Below, in pieces: positions 1 to 7,766 of a stretch of 64,000 nucleotides of DNA; position 1 is the first letter of the stretch; the number at the start of each line of letters is the position of its first letter. The DNA comes from Chryseobacterium oncorhynchi (lineage in GTDB: Bacteria > Bacteroidota > Bacteroidia > Flavobacteriales > Weeksellaceae). Under the pieces are notes generated by a model, which did not search any database, was not told the DNA's origin, and was given only the letters and a program-made list of their open reading frames with translations. Location of the stretch: NCBI RefSeq assembly GCF_002899895.1, contig NZ_PPEI02000001.1:1-64000 (forward strand). The letters run 5' to 3'. The position numbers and the translations under genes are program-made.

Positions 1-1229
1 ATAGAGGGCTTCCCACCACCCGTATGACAGATTATCTGGATGGATTTCAGTATTCCTATCTAGAAGATGGAAGCACATGTTCTACATGTAGAACAGAATC
101 TGCATATGAAATACAGGCCTACTCGAAGGCTATTGGTCCAATAATTTCAAAACCTAAGTGGAACCTAGATTTTGTACCTACTTCGGAAGGACTTTACAGT
201 TTCACGGAAAACCGTTATATTTACCAGTATAAGGATCACTTGGGTAATGCAAGGGTGAGCTTTGCCAAAAACAGCGTAGGTGCTCTTGAAGTTACTGATA
301 CCAATAATTATTATCCGTTTGGATTAAACCATATTGGAGGATCTTCTTCAAACATTGGAAGTTACCACAGCTATAAGTACAATGGCAAAGAGCTTCAGGA
401 GACTGGGATGTATGACTATGGTGCAAGGATGTATATGGCAGATCTGGGAAGATGGGGCGTTGTGGATCCGCTGGCGGAGAAGTATCCAGGATGGTCAACC
501 TATGTTTATGTTAATAATAATCCTCTTAAATATATAGATCCCACAGGTATGTATCTTGAATTAGGATACTTGTTAAAAAAAGGAAATGAAGAGCAGTATA
601 AAGCTTTTGTTTTATTTGCTAAAACGAAAGATGGTCAAGCATTTCTAAGTAAATTCATGGAAAAAGGACAGAAAATATCTTACGGTGGGAAAACTGTATT
701 TGAGGCCAAAAATGATGGTGAATATCATAAAGAGGGTGTTAATTTAGTATATAATGTTAGAAATAATGAAGAAACAGGAAGTCATACTTTAATGCAAAGA
801 ACAACAGACAGAAGAGGAGAAAGGAATATTGTTGTTAGTTTATCTAGAAAACCACATGGTACATCGGGAAGTAATATGTTTAATACGGTGGGACATATTG
901 CGCATGAATCTTTTTTCCATGCAGAAGATGATGCAGAAGACTTTTTAGATGATGGATATTCAAATAACTCAACTTTACCTAAGGAATATAGACAATATGA
1001 TAATGTTCTAGGGTCACAAAATGCAGATCATTACTATATTTCTAAAGAATATATTAAGAACCCAGAAAGCACGAATGTTAATAAAGTTTATAATGTTTTA
1101 AAACAAGCTAATGAACAATTAAAACTTAAACTTGGAAATACTCAAATAAAGACGCAGGTTTGGAATTTTGATGGATCATTGGTAAAAGTAAATAGAGATG
1201 GAAAAGAAGAATATAATGCTAAAAAGTAG
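1..1229 (+). CDS. RHS repeat-associated core protein, C-terminal part with variable toxin tip (5' end outside window)
   Basis: The frame is open from the window edge, so this is the 3' end of a larger RHS/YD-repeat gene; the first ATG at 24 is internal. Numbering from that Met, residues about 65-175 are the conserved RHS core (YIYQYKDHLGNARVSF, then DYGARMYMADLGRWG, ending NNNPLKYIDPTG). Everything after about residue 176 is the variable tip. The tip contains HESFFH (H294, E295, H299), an HExxxH pattern that could be a metal site; I do not recognise a named toxin family. RHS cores normally form a shell around the tip and release it after cleavage near the DPxG sequence. The downstream lipoprotein gene overlaps the 3' end. 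That this is an interbacterial toxin is inferred from architecture. Confidence 0.85.
   Translation, partial: RGLPTTRMTDYLDGFQYSYLEDGSTCSTCRTESAYEIQAYSKAIGPIISKPKWNLDFVPTSEGLYSFTENRYIYQYKDHLGNARVSFAKNSVGALEVTDTNNYYPFGLNHIGGSSSNIGSYHSYKYNGKELQETGMYDYGARMYMADLGRWGVVDPLAEKYPGWSTYVYVNNNPLKYIDPTGMYLELGYLLKKGNEEQYKAFVLFAKTKDGQAFLSKFMEKGQKISYGGKTVFEAKNDGEYHKEGVNLVYNVRNNEETGSHTLMQRTTDRRGERNIVVSLSRKPHGTSGSNMFNTVGHIAHESFFHAEDDAEDFLDDGYSNNSTLPKEYRQYDNVLGSQNADHYYISKEYIKNPESTNVNKVYNVLKQANEQLKLKLGNTQIKTQVWNFDGSLVKVNRDGKEEYNAKK
225..445 (+). repeat. RHS core DNA repeat, copy A
   Basis: This part of the intact RHS core is highly similar at DNA level to 1966-2187. The shared protein runs from YQYKDHLGN to the GARMYMADLG region. 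Such direct repeats can recombine to swap toxin tips. Confidence 0.7.
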
Positions 1230-1725
1230 TTGGACTTTTTTACTCATTTGCTTAATGTTGTCAGGATGTGGTAAAAAAGAAATAGAATTTATTGAAATAA
1301 CTGAAGGACGTAGTACGAATCCATCAGAGCCTAGAATAGGAATAAAAGTTACATCTAACAATGACTTATATTTGTGTAGAGAGATAATTATTGACGGAAG
1401 AAAAACTGAAAGATACATATATTATAAAAATATTGAATCTGTTAATTTTGAAAAATTTAAAAAGGATATTGTTGATAATTTTGAAACAAAAATAGACCCC
1501 ACTTATATTAAAGCCAGCGATGCAAAATATTACCAATTGTTTTACAAGGTTTCGTCAAAAGTATATAAATCAAGGTTTATTGAAAGTGATTTAACAGACG
1601 TACAAAATAAAGTATTATTTGAAATAATAAATTTATCTAAATTGAGAAATTATAAAGAGATACCGAAATATGAATTTTCAAAAGAGTTGTTACAGGAGAA
1701 GCTTCCTCAACCCCCACCTTTATAA
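1198..1725 (+). CDS. Putative immunity lipoprotein for the first RHS toxin tip
   Basis: A 175-residue lipoprotein with a hydrophobic N-terminus and lipobox LSGC, so the mature protein is probably acylated and membrane-anchored. The first ATG lies inside the RHS gene (32-base overlap); an ATG at 1216 (14-base overlap) would give an equally good signal peptide. Both imply translational coupling with the toxin. The rest is polar with no family I recognise. In polymorphic toxin loci the gene directly after the tip usually encodes the cognate immunity protein, and an acylated one would neutralise a toxin acting in the periplasm. The function is inferred from position only. Confidence 0.7.
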   Translation: MEKKNIMLKSSWTFLLICLMLSGCGKKEIEFIEITEGRSTNPSEPRIGIKVTSNNDLYLCREIIIDGRKTERYIYYKNIESVNFEKFKKDIVDNFETKIDPTYIKASDAKYYQLFYKVSSKVYKSRFIESDLTDVQNKVLFEIINLSKLRNYKEIPKYEFSKELLQEKLPQPPPL

Positions 1726-1760
1726 TCTCTGCTGAGCTCATGACAGGAAGTACCTGGCTT

Positions 1761-1780
1761 TCGTACGATTGTATCGTGTG
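1761..1780. repeat. Cassette-end palindrome, copy 1
   Basis: A 20-base element with an acgat-tgt-atcgt hairpin core just after the first immunity gene. It matches the element at 3644-3663 at 17 of 20 positions and is likewise followed by a terminator hairpin. Its role is unknown. Confidence 0.55.
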
Positions 1781-1792
1781 GCAGAAACAAGA

Positions 1793-1816
1793 CCATCGCA
1801 ATTGCGATGGTTTTTT
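1793..1816 (+). terminator. Rho-independent terminator of RHS cassette 1
   Basis: A perfect 18-base palindrome (ccatcgcaattgcgatgg) followed directly by six T. It closes the toxin/immunity unit. Confidence 0.85.
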
Positions 1817-1897
1817 ATTTTATAATGCTACTGCGTTTTTAGCAAAAAAATCTTTAAATTTTTGCTAGTAATTATTTTATTTATCATTTTAAAAATC

Positions 1898-2264
1898 ATG
1901 AGCTTAAAGACAAGGGTTTTGTATTTTTTCCTACTGCTGAGGGTATTATGATTATAAAAAAGATCAGTATATTTACCAGTATAAGGATCACCTTGGAAAT
2001 GCAAGGGTAAGTTTTGGTAGAAACAGCGTAGGAGCTCTTGAGATAACAGATACCAATGATTACTATCCTTTTGGGATGAATCATTTGAAAACGGGAATTC
2101 GTTTTAAGGGTTCTTACAAGAACTATAAGTATAACGGTAAGGAGCTGCAAGAGACGGGTATGTATGATTATGGTGCAAGGATGTATATGGCTGACCTTGG
2201 TAGATAGGGTGTTGTTGACCCACTAGCGGAACAATATCGTAGATGGTCACCTTACAACTATGCT
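1898..2264 (+). pseudogene. Decayed RHS core fragment (frameshift plus nonsense codon)
   Basis: Translation shows the same core as the intact copy (QYIYQYKDHLGNARVSF, then YGARMYMADLGR), but broken twice. Near 1944 one base appears to be missing: the upstream part (KGFVFFPTAEG) is in a different frame from the rest. At 2205-2207 a TAG replaces the TGG tryptophan codon found in the intact copy (LGRWGVV). No RHS body lies upstream; the sequence starts close to the previous terminator. This is the usual look of a displaced orphan RHS tip, kept as a store of toxin diversity rather than as an expressed full-length protein. Confidence 0.85.
1966..2187 (+). repeat. RHS core DNA repeat, copy B
   Basis: Second copy of the RHS core segment, located in the decayed core and about 1.74 kb from copy A. 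Recombination between the copies would place the second tip behind the intact RHS body. Confidence 0.7.
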
Positions 2265-3014
2265 ATGAACAATCCAATCCTTTTTATTGATCCTGATGGT
2301 CGAGGTACAGAAAGCACTCATACAGATAAATTTGGAAATGTAGTGAAAGTTATAGAAGACGGAGATTTAGGGATTTATCGTCATAACGGTAATACTAAAG
2401 AAACCCAACAGGAGCTTAATCAAAAATATTCGAAAGATAATACCTCGGGAGGTGGTGAGAGAATGGGAAGAACACTTGTTTGGAATTCATTTACTCAGTT
2501 TGATGGAGATAAAACACCAGCAGGTAAAATAAATTTTGGTTCTTACCAGGCAAGAGACTGGCTTAATAATTTTAGTGATGCAGTCTCTAAAGATACTGAG
2601 GCCAATGGAGGATTTGTAGCAAGGATGAATTATGCCTGGAATGGCGGCGGCGATAAATTTGATTATAAAACACAAAATGGAGGTGGGTTGTACGCTGGTT
2701 CACAAATAGCAGAGGGGATATACATTTCAGCCAGAGATGTTGGAAATTTTGCGGCAGGTAGGGCAGCTGCAATAACAGGACAAAATAAAATGGATTTCAT
2801 GCTGAATGCAGGAGGGTTTAACATATCGAGGAATAGTAAAATGGGGTTTATATTTAACAATTCACACTGGAAAAATGAAGCCCAAAAAGAAGATTTTCCT
2901 GCTTATGGAGAACATTTTAACTCCAATCTATTTCAGCGTTTAGGGTATGAAAATGTAACAACAGCTCAAGGAATGATCAAAAAAAGCAAAATAATATGGG
3001 GGGACAAAAAATAA
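2265..3014 (+). CDS. Orphan RHS C-terminal toxin tip, possibly polymorphic toxin type 44-like
   Basis: An open frame of 249 codons continues in the frame of the decayed core, from [11 protein letters not shown] into a variable domain. The first ATG at 2265 is inside the core, so this may not be a natural start. Residues about 145-185 contain [16 protein letters not shown], which recalls the ARDxGNxxAG pattern of polymorphic toxin type 44 proteins in Bacteroidota; that link is from memory and tentative. The coding frame is intact although the core upstream is broken. It overlaps the following lipoprotein gene by 19 bases, as in the first cassette. It may be silent until recombined onto an RHS body. 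Confidence 0.65.
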   Translation: MNNPILFIDPDGRGTESTHTDKFGNVVKVIEDGDLGIYRHNGNTKETQQELNQKYSKDNTSGGGERMGRTLVWNSFTQFDGDKTPAGKINFGSYQARDWLNNFSDAVSKDTEANGGFVARMNYAWNGGGDKFDYKTQNGGGLYAGSQIAEGIYISARDVGNFAAGRAAAITGQNKMDFMLNAGGFNISRNSKMGFIFNNSHWKNEAQKEDFPAYGEHFNSNLFQRLGYENVTTAQGMIKKSKIIWGDKK

Positions 3015-3634
3015 AAAGTATCTATTTGCTTTTACCATTATTGCTATCACTTATAGGATGTGGAAATTCCAATTTTGATAAATTGGAAGGCACCGGTTTT
3101 TCTTATCAAATAGGTGCAGGCAAAACAGATATAGTGCGTGTTAGATATACTACTGATGAAGGAGCACCTACAATACAACTTTTTGATACAGAAGGAAATT
3201 TTAAACAACAGGCTACCATTACTCCTTATAGTGGTTTAAAGTTGACCTCAGTAAAAAACGACACTATACAAATAACCTATATTACTGGAGAAAACGACCA
3301 GATGTTTTTAAATTGGTTTAAAAGAATTAATTATATTAATCCTACTCGCATAGGCAATTACTCGATCCGCTATAATTATGAAATACGAAATGAATATAAT
3401 ATAGATCAAGATTCACTACACGTAGATTCATTATATATTGATAAGAATACACAAATGATGTCCTTATTTTTAAAACAAAAATTAATAGCTAAAAAGCCGA
3501 TGTATTTGTTTATGATCAGGTCTTCTGACATTGCACTCTACGACCCATTAAATAAATCAAATATACCCTATACATTTGCAGATAATAAAAGTATTGTTGA
3601 GGAGTATCTTAAAAAAGTTCTTGCTTTGTATTAA
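2996..3634 (+). CDS. Putative immunity lipoprotein for the orphan RHS tip
   Basis: 212 residues with a hydrophobic stretch ([14 protein letters not shown]) and lipobox LIGC at about residue 22, so probably an acylated envelope protein. It starts inside the toxin-tip frame (ATG at 2996, 19-base overlap). The mature part is polar and beta-rich with no family I recognise. Position, overlap and lipoprotein character repeat those of the first cassette, which supports an immunity role, but there is no sequence similarity to the first immunity protein that I can see. Confidence 0.7.
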   Translation: MGGQKIKSIYLLLPLLLSLIGCGNSNFDKLEGTGFSYQIGAGKTDIVRVRYTTDEGAPTIQLFDTEGNFKQQATITPYSGLKLTSVKNDTIQITYITGENDQMFLNWFKRINYINPTRIGNYSIRYNYEIRNEYNIDQDSLHVDSLYIDKNTQMMSLFLKQKLIAKKPMYLFMIRSSDIALYDPLNKSNIPYTFADNKSIVEEYLKKVLALY

Positions 3635-3643
3635 TAAGGGGGC

Positions 3644-3663
3644 TCGCACGATTGCAACGTGTG
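3644..3663. repeat. Cassette-end palindrome, copy 2
   Basis: tcgcacgattgcaacgtgtg begins 9 bases after the second immunity stop codon and can fold with a short stem (cacg/cgtg). It differs from copy 1 at three positions only. Confidence 0.55.
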
Positions 3664-3671
3664 ACATAAAT

Positions 3672-3690
3672 AACTAGGTGACTAGTTTTA
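3672..3690 (+). terminator. Terminator-like hairpin after RHS cassette 2
   Basis: Perfect 6-base stem (aactag / ctagtt) with a gtga loop, followed by a short T-rich stretch. It takes the place of the strong terminator of cassette 1 relative to the palindrome. A second, stronger hairpin follows. Confidence 0.5.
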
Positions 3691-3708
3691 TAATTCAAAT
3701 AGATTTAA

Positions 3709-3743
3709 ATCAGAGTAGGATTTTTCCTATTCTGATTTTGTTT
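3709..3743 (+). terminator. Rho-independent terminator after RHS cassette 2
   Basis: A 12-base stem (atcagagtagga with tcctattctgat, one G-T pair), a TTTT loop, then a T-rich tail. Confidence 0.75.
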
Positions 3744-3776
3744 CTGTATAGTAGATAAATTAAATTGTAAAACTAC

Positions 3777-3810
3777 AAAAAAAGAGCAGGACATAATCCC
3801 ACTCTTTTTT
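3777..3810 (-). terminator. Terminator of the first M28 peptidase gene
   Basis: Imperfect hairpin (aaaagagcagg ... cccactctttt) with A/T runs on both sides. It lies between convergent genes and may work in both directions. Confidence 0.6.
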
Positions 3811-3834
3811 ATTAAATATTTAAAAATGATTGTT

Positions 3835-5010
3835 TTATCTTTCAATCAGAATATTCCTTACAATACTTTGTCCATCTGCCTTTAAAATTCCAAGATATAC
3901 ACCATTTTCTAATGTGGAAACATTAATTTTTGTTTCATTATCTACCTTAAGCAAAGACCTCCCAGTTAAGTTGGTAATTTCAAAGCTGAAATTTTTGGCC
4001 TTAAGATCGGATAGCTCAATATTGAGAAGATTATTTGCTGGGTTGGGGTAAAATTTTACTGATTCCAGTGTATTGGTAGATGCTGTTTTATTTGCTGTCA
4101 AGGTAACAGATGCAGACGCAAAATGTTGTAAAGCTCCTACAGTAGCCTTTCCAATTTTATACACATATACTGGGTCGACATTGGCAAAAGTATCCTTTGA
4201 AGTGTGAGGGTAGTTGCTTCTTATTCTTTCAAAAAATCCGGTGATAACTTCACCTTTCTGTTCAAAAGGAATATAATCTGTATCCTCAGCAGGATCTACT
4301 TCAGTGAGTAGAGTAGAGTAAAGTGCAGTACAGTTTCTAAGCTGTTGTGTTACAGAAGCAGAAGCCGCATTGTTGCTGGAAAGTCCTCCCATGTCTTCAT
4401 CACAATACACCGTATTATTGTTATTGCCTTTTACACCTCCAACCTGATCAAGATTAAAGACCATTTTAATATCCAATTTACGTACGCCTCCCTGATATAC
4501 AACATTATTTACGTAATGACTGCTTCCTATCAATCCTTGTTCCTCACCAGAAAAGTGGATAAATTTGATGGAATATTCTGTAGGTACATTTTTCAAGATT
4601 CTGGCTGCCTCTAAAATAATAGAAGTTCCACTTCCATTATCATTCACTCCAGGGCCATTAATCGTATCAAAATGTCCGCAAATAATCACATATTTGTTTG
4701 GGTAAAGTGTTCCTGTTTTTGTAATGATAAGATTTTTGGAAGTGGCAGATCCGTAGGTAAAAGGACTCTCTTCAATTTGACTGGCAGTATATCCGTAAGA
4801 GGTATATTTGTTTTTAATCCAGTTTAAAGCATTCGTATTGGCAACTGTTCCGGTTTTTTTAATACCAAAACTACCGAAATCCTGAAGATTGGCAGTAATG
4901 TTGGCCTGGGTTACCATATCAGCCCTGTCTTTATAAGTCTGGATAAAAGATTGTGCTACCATGCCCTGAATCATTAATGAGGTACATAATAATGTAGTAA
5001 ATTTTTTCAT
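3835..5010 (-). CDS. Secreted M28 family zinc aminopeptidase with T9SS sorting tail (paralog 1)
   Basis: 391 residues. A signal peptide (residues 1-19, ending MVAQ) leads into an M28 catalytic domain. Visible likely metal or catalytic residues are H113 and D115 in CGHFDT, D124 in GVNDNGSGT, E156-E157 in FSGEEQ, D188 in NLDQVGG and H269 in YPHTSKDTF. From about residue 315 there is a type-A T9SS sorting domain starting FYPNPANNLLNIE and ending in a basic tail, so the enzyme is probably exported and anchored or released by type IX secretion. It should cleave N-terminal residues from peptides. The neighbouring upstream gene is a close paralog, and each has its own terminator. Confidence 0.9.
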   Translation of the reverse strand: MKKFTTLLCTSLMIQGMVAQSFIQTYKDRADMVTQANITANLQDFGSFGIKKTGTVANTNALNWIKNKYTSYGYTASQIEESPFTYGSATSKNLIITKTGTLYPNKYVIICGHFDTINGPGVNDNGSGTSIILEAARILKNVPTEYSIKFIHFSGEEQGLIGSSHYVNNVVYQGGVRKLDIKMVFNLDQVGGVKGNNNNTVYCDEDMGGLSSNNAASASVTQQLRNCTALYSTLLTEVDPAEDTDYIPFEQKGEVITGFFERIRSNYPHTSKDTFANVDPVYVYKIGKATVGALQHFASASVTLTANKTASTNTLESVKFYPNPANNLLNIELSDLKAKNFSFEITNLTGRSLLKVDNETKINVSTLENGVYLGILKADGQSIVRNILIER

Positions 5011-5163
5011 ATTATTTATTTTAGTTTGGTATTGCGAATGTAGTAATTAAATCACAATAAAGTGTTTAATATTTTATGGATAACATAAATTTTTAATACT
5101 AAAATAGAAATAGAGGTGATTGAGAAATGGATAAAGTATTGATTTATAATTATTCTCTATAAT

Positions 5164-5196
5164 AATAAAAAAGCCCTTGAATTACTTCAAAGGCTT
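5164..5196 (-). terminator. Terminator of the second M28 peptidase gene
   Basis: Hairpin aagcccttgaa-ttac-ttcaaaggctt with one mismatch. On the minus strand it is followed by a U-rich tract. It separates the two paralogs into independent units. Confidence 0.75.
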
Positions 5197-5223
5197 ATAT
5201 TTTTCTAATTATTAATAATAAAC

Positions 5224-6405
5224 TTATTTAGCTACAAGAACTTTTCTCACCACAGTCTGATCTCCAGCCTTTAAAACACCTACATAAGCACCATTTTCAA
5301 GACTTGAAACATCAATTTTTGTTTCATTTGAGGTCTTAAACAAAGAGCGTCCTTGGAAATCCGTAATCTCAAAACTAAAGTTTTTTATTTTAGAGTCAGG
5401 AAATTCAATATTTATGAGGTTCTTTGCAGGGTTAGGGTAGATGTTTATCCCTTCCAATGAATTTTTTGAAATTACTTCATGGGTACCTAATGTACCTGTA
5501 GCAACTGCAAAATGCTGTAATGCTCCCACAGAAGCTTTTCCGATATTATAAATGTATACCGGATCTGTATTGGCAAAAGTATCATTAGCAGTATGAGGAA
5601 GATTACTTCTTATTCTTTCAAAAAAACCTGTGATAACTTCACCTTTTTGTTCAAAAGGAATATAATCTGTGTCCGCTGCAGGATCAACTTCTGTCTGAAG
5701 TGGTGAATATAAAGCTGTACAATTTCTTAATTGCTGAGTGACAGCAACAGATGCAGCATTGTTACTTTGGAGTCCTCCCTGATCTTCATCACAGTAAACA
5801 ATTGTATTATTGGCGCTATTGCTCATTTTTCCGCCTACCTGATCAAGGTTGAAGACCAATTTAATATCCATAACACGGGAGTTTCCCTGATACGCAACTG
5901 TGTTGGCATAGTGATAACTGCCTTTTAAACTTTGCTCTTCTCCTGAAAAATGGATAAACTTAATGGAATATTCAGTAGGAATCGTTCGGAGGATTCTTGC
6001 TGCTTCTAGCATTATAGTAGTGCCACTACCATTGTCATTGACTCCAGGGCCGTTTATGGTGTCAAAATGCCCGCAAATAATCACGTACTTGTTAGGATAT
6101 ACCGTACCTGTTTTAGTAATAATAAGGTTCTTCGAACTAATTCCTGAAAAACTAAATGGATCCTCTGCAATTTGATCAGCAGTATACCCATAGGAAAGAT
6201 ATTTGTTTTTTAGCCAATTCAAAGCGTTAGCGTTTTCCTGAGAACCGGTTGTTTTTACTCCAAAACCAGCAAATTGCTGCAGATTGGTGATAATATCCGT
6301 TTGAGAAACAGCATCAGCCCTGTCTTTATAAGCTTGAATAAAAGTCTGTGCACTAATGCTTTGTGCTATCATTGAGGTTAGTAAGAAAGCAGCGATTTTC
6401 GTCAT
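5224..6405 (-). CDS. Secreted M28 family zinc aminopeptidase with T9SS sorting tail (paralog 2)
   Basis: 393 residues, collinear with the downstream paralog along its whole length. Signal peptide residues 1-20 (ending ISAQ), the same likely metal-site residues (H113, D115, D124, E156-E157), and a T9SS type-A tail from about residue 317 (IYPNPAKNLINIE). The main differences are in the N-terminal 90 residues, a short insertion after NLDQVGG and the linker before the tail. The close, tandem arrangement indicates a recent duplication. Different substrate preference is possible but not shown by the sequence. Confidence 0.9.
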   Translation of the reverse strand: MTKIAAFLLTSMIAQSISAQTFIQAYKDRADAVSQTDIITNLQQFAGFGVKTTGSQENANALNWLKNKYLSYGYTADQIAEDPFSFSGISSKNLIITKTGTVYPNKYVIICGHFDTINGPGVNDNGSGTTIMLEAARILRTIPTEYSIKFIHFSGEEQSLKGSYHYANTVAYQGNSRVMDIKLVFNLDQVGGKMSNSANNTIVYCDEDQGGLQSNNAASVAVTQQLRNCTALYSPLQTEVDPAADTDYIPFEQKGEVITGFFERIRSNLPHTANDTFANTDPVYIYNIGKASVGALQHFAVATGTLGTHEVISKNSLEGINIYPNPAKNLINIEFPDSKIKNFSFEITDFQGRSLFKTSNETKIDVSSLENGAYVGVLKAGDQTVVRKVLVAK

Positions 6406-6705
6406 TATTGATTATATTTCTGAATTGCTAATATAGCAATTAATTATAAAATAAAATCAATAATTTAAAGAGATAGAGTGTATTTAGTTGTTTTATTAAT
6501 AATAATATAAGTTATTATGTTGTTTATCATTATTTTAATTTAAAATCTTTTCATTTAGGAGTATCAATTAATTTTTTACATCTTATTGGCTTTTTGAATG
6601 ATACTTTTACGGTTAAGTATCACTTAGCTGGTGTTGATGAATTAGGGAAATAAAAAATCCCGGGCAAAACCCGGGACCTATATTGATAACAAATACTATT
6701 CTACA
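6406..6705. other. Intergenic region upstream of M28 paralog 2 and downstream of rplT
   Basis: About 300 AT-rich bases. Apart from the rplT terminator at 6658-6676 and the presumed promoter of the peptidase gene, I see no coding potential or repeat. Confidence 0.5.
6658..6676 (-). terminator. Terminator of rpmI-rplT
   Basis: Perfect GC-rich hairpin tcccggg-caaaa-cccggga. On the minus strand it is followed by a run of U, as expected after rplT. Confidence 0.9.
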
Positions 6706-7050
6706 TTATTTTACTTGATCTACAACAGCTTGGAAAGCTTCAGGGTGATTCATTGCTAAATCTGCTAAAACTTTTCTGTTAAGTTCGATGTTGTTCTTTT
6801 TAAGAGCTCCCATAAATTGAGAGTAAGACATTCCGTGCTCTCTAGCTCCCGCGTTGATACGAGTGATCCAAAGTGCTCTGAAGTTTCTTTTCTTCTCTTT
6901 TCTACCACGGTAAGCATATTGCATTGCTTTTTCTACCGCGTTTTTAGCTACAGTCCAAACGTTCTTTCTTCTACCGAAAAAACCTTTAGCTTGCTTAAAA
7001 ATTTTCTTTCTGCGAGCTCTTGAAGCTACGGCATTTACTGATCTTGGCAT
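6706..7050 (-). CDS. rplT: Large ribosomal subunit protein bL20
   Basis: 114 residues, the normal family length, starting [16 protein letters not shown], with the basic RNA-binding N-terminus and the [20 protein letters not shown] signature of bL20. It binds 23S rRNA early in 50S assembly. It follows rpmI by 121 bases and ends at a strong terminator, so rpmI-rplT form one unit. In many bacteria L20 represses its own operon; I could not identify the leader structure here. Confidence 0.97.
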   Translation of the reverse strand: MPRSVNAVASRARRKKIFKQAKGFFGRRKNVWTVAKNAVEKAMQYAYRGRKEKKRNFRALWITRINAGAREHGMSYSQFMGALKKNNIELNRKVLADLAMNHPEAFQAVVDQVK

Positions 7051-7171
7051 AATTTAAATTGTTTTTTTTGAAAAGGGCGGTAACTGTTGTTACTCTTTAT
7101 TAGCACCGTTTCAGGGTTAAATTGTTGAATTTGTTTTGAATTCTTATAAACCGAATATAGATTTATAAAAA

Positions 7172-7369
7172 CTACTTAATTGCTAATTGACGTTGAACGC
7201 TTTTTTCGTCCACTTTAGCTACGTAAGAAGTAGTAGTAAGATTTCTCTTCTGCTTAGTTTCTTTCTTAGTTAAGATGTGGCTTTTGTAAGCATTTTTTCT
7301 TTTGATCTTACCAGAACCAGTAAGAGCAAAACGCTTTTTAGCACCTGATTTCGTTTTTAATTTTGGCAT
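7172..7369 (-). CDS. rpmI: Large ribosomal subunit protein bL35
   Basis: 65 residues, typical length, starting [20 protein letters not shown] with the basic family signature. It is a component of the 50S subunit. It is the first gene of a two-gene unit with rplT. The usual upstream partner infC is separated from it by a hydrolase gene that has its own terminator, so rpmI must rely on a local promoter; a good -7 box lies about 75 bases upstream. Confidence 0.97.
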   Translation of the reverse strand: MPKLKTKSGAKKRFALTGSGKIKRKNAYKSHILTKKETKQKRNLTTTSYVAKVDEKSVQRQLAIK

Positions 7370-7444
7370 TGTTTTGCTTTTTTATTGTTTTTGTTATCAA
7401 TATCTGTTTTGGTTACCCCTAAGGACATTAGGAATAATAGTGTG

Positions 7445-7452
7445 CAAAGATA
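7445..7452 (-). promoter_or_regulatory. Candidate -7 box for rpmI-rplT
   Basis: On the minus strand the sequence reads TATCTTTG, an exact TAnnTTTG match, followed by about 70 bases of leader before rpmI. The -33 element is weak. Confidence 0.5.
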
Positions 7453-7716
7453 CAAAAAAAATCAATTCGAACTTCCATAATCTTCGATTTTATCATATCT
7501 GTATAAAATCCCACCTCTGTAAACAAGCCGCTATTGTTTTTGATTATTTTAAGAATACTCATTAAAGCTTATCGGTTTTATTAGTGCTTTCCTTTCATTA
7601 TTACTCTCCGAATAATTTTTATTATAACATTGTAATCTATTCATAATGAATATCTTAAGCAATTTTTAATATCTCTGGATTAAAAACAACGTCATTAATA
7701 GCTTAGTTTAAGTACA

Positions 7717-7744
7717 AAAGCCACATCCTATAAAATGTGGCTTT
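7717..7744 (-). terminator. Terminator of the alpha/beta hydrolase gene
   Basis: Perfect 10-base stem aaagccacat / atgtggcttt just after the hydrolase stop codon on the minus strand. Confidence 0.75.
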
Positions 7745-7766
7745 GAAATAGTATATAATTTAAAGA

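Larger units (their letters stand above)
7370..7766. other. Intergenic region between the hydrolase gene and rpmI
   Basis: 397 bases without a gene. It holds the rpmI promoter candidate near 7445 and the hydrolase terminator at 7717-7744. No open frame looks real. Confidence 0.5.
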
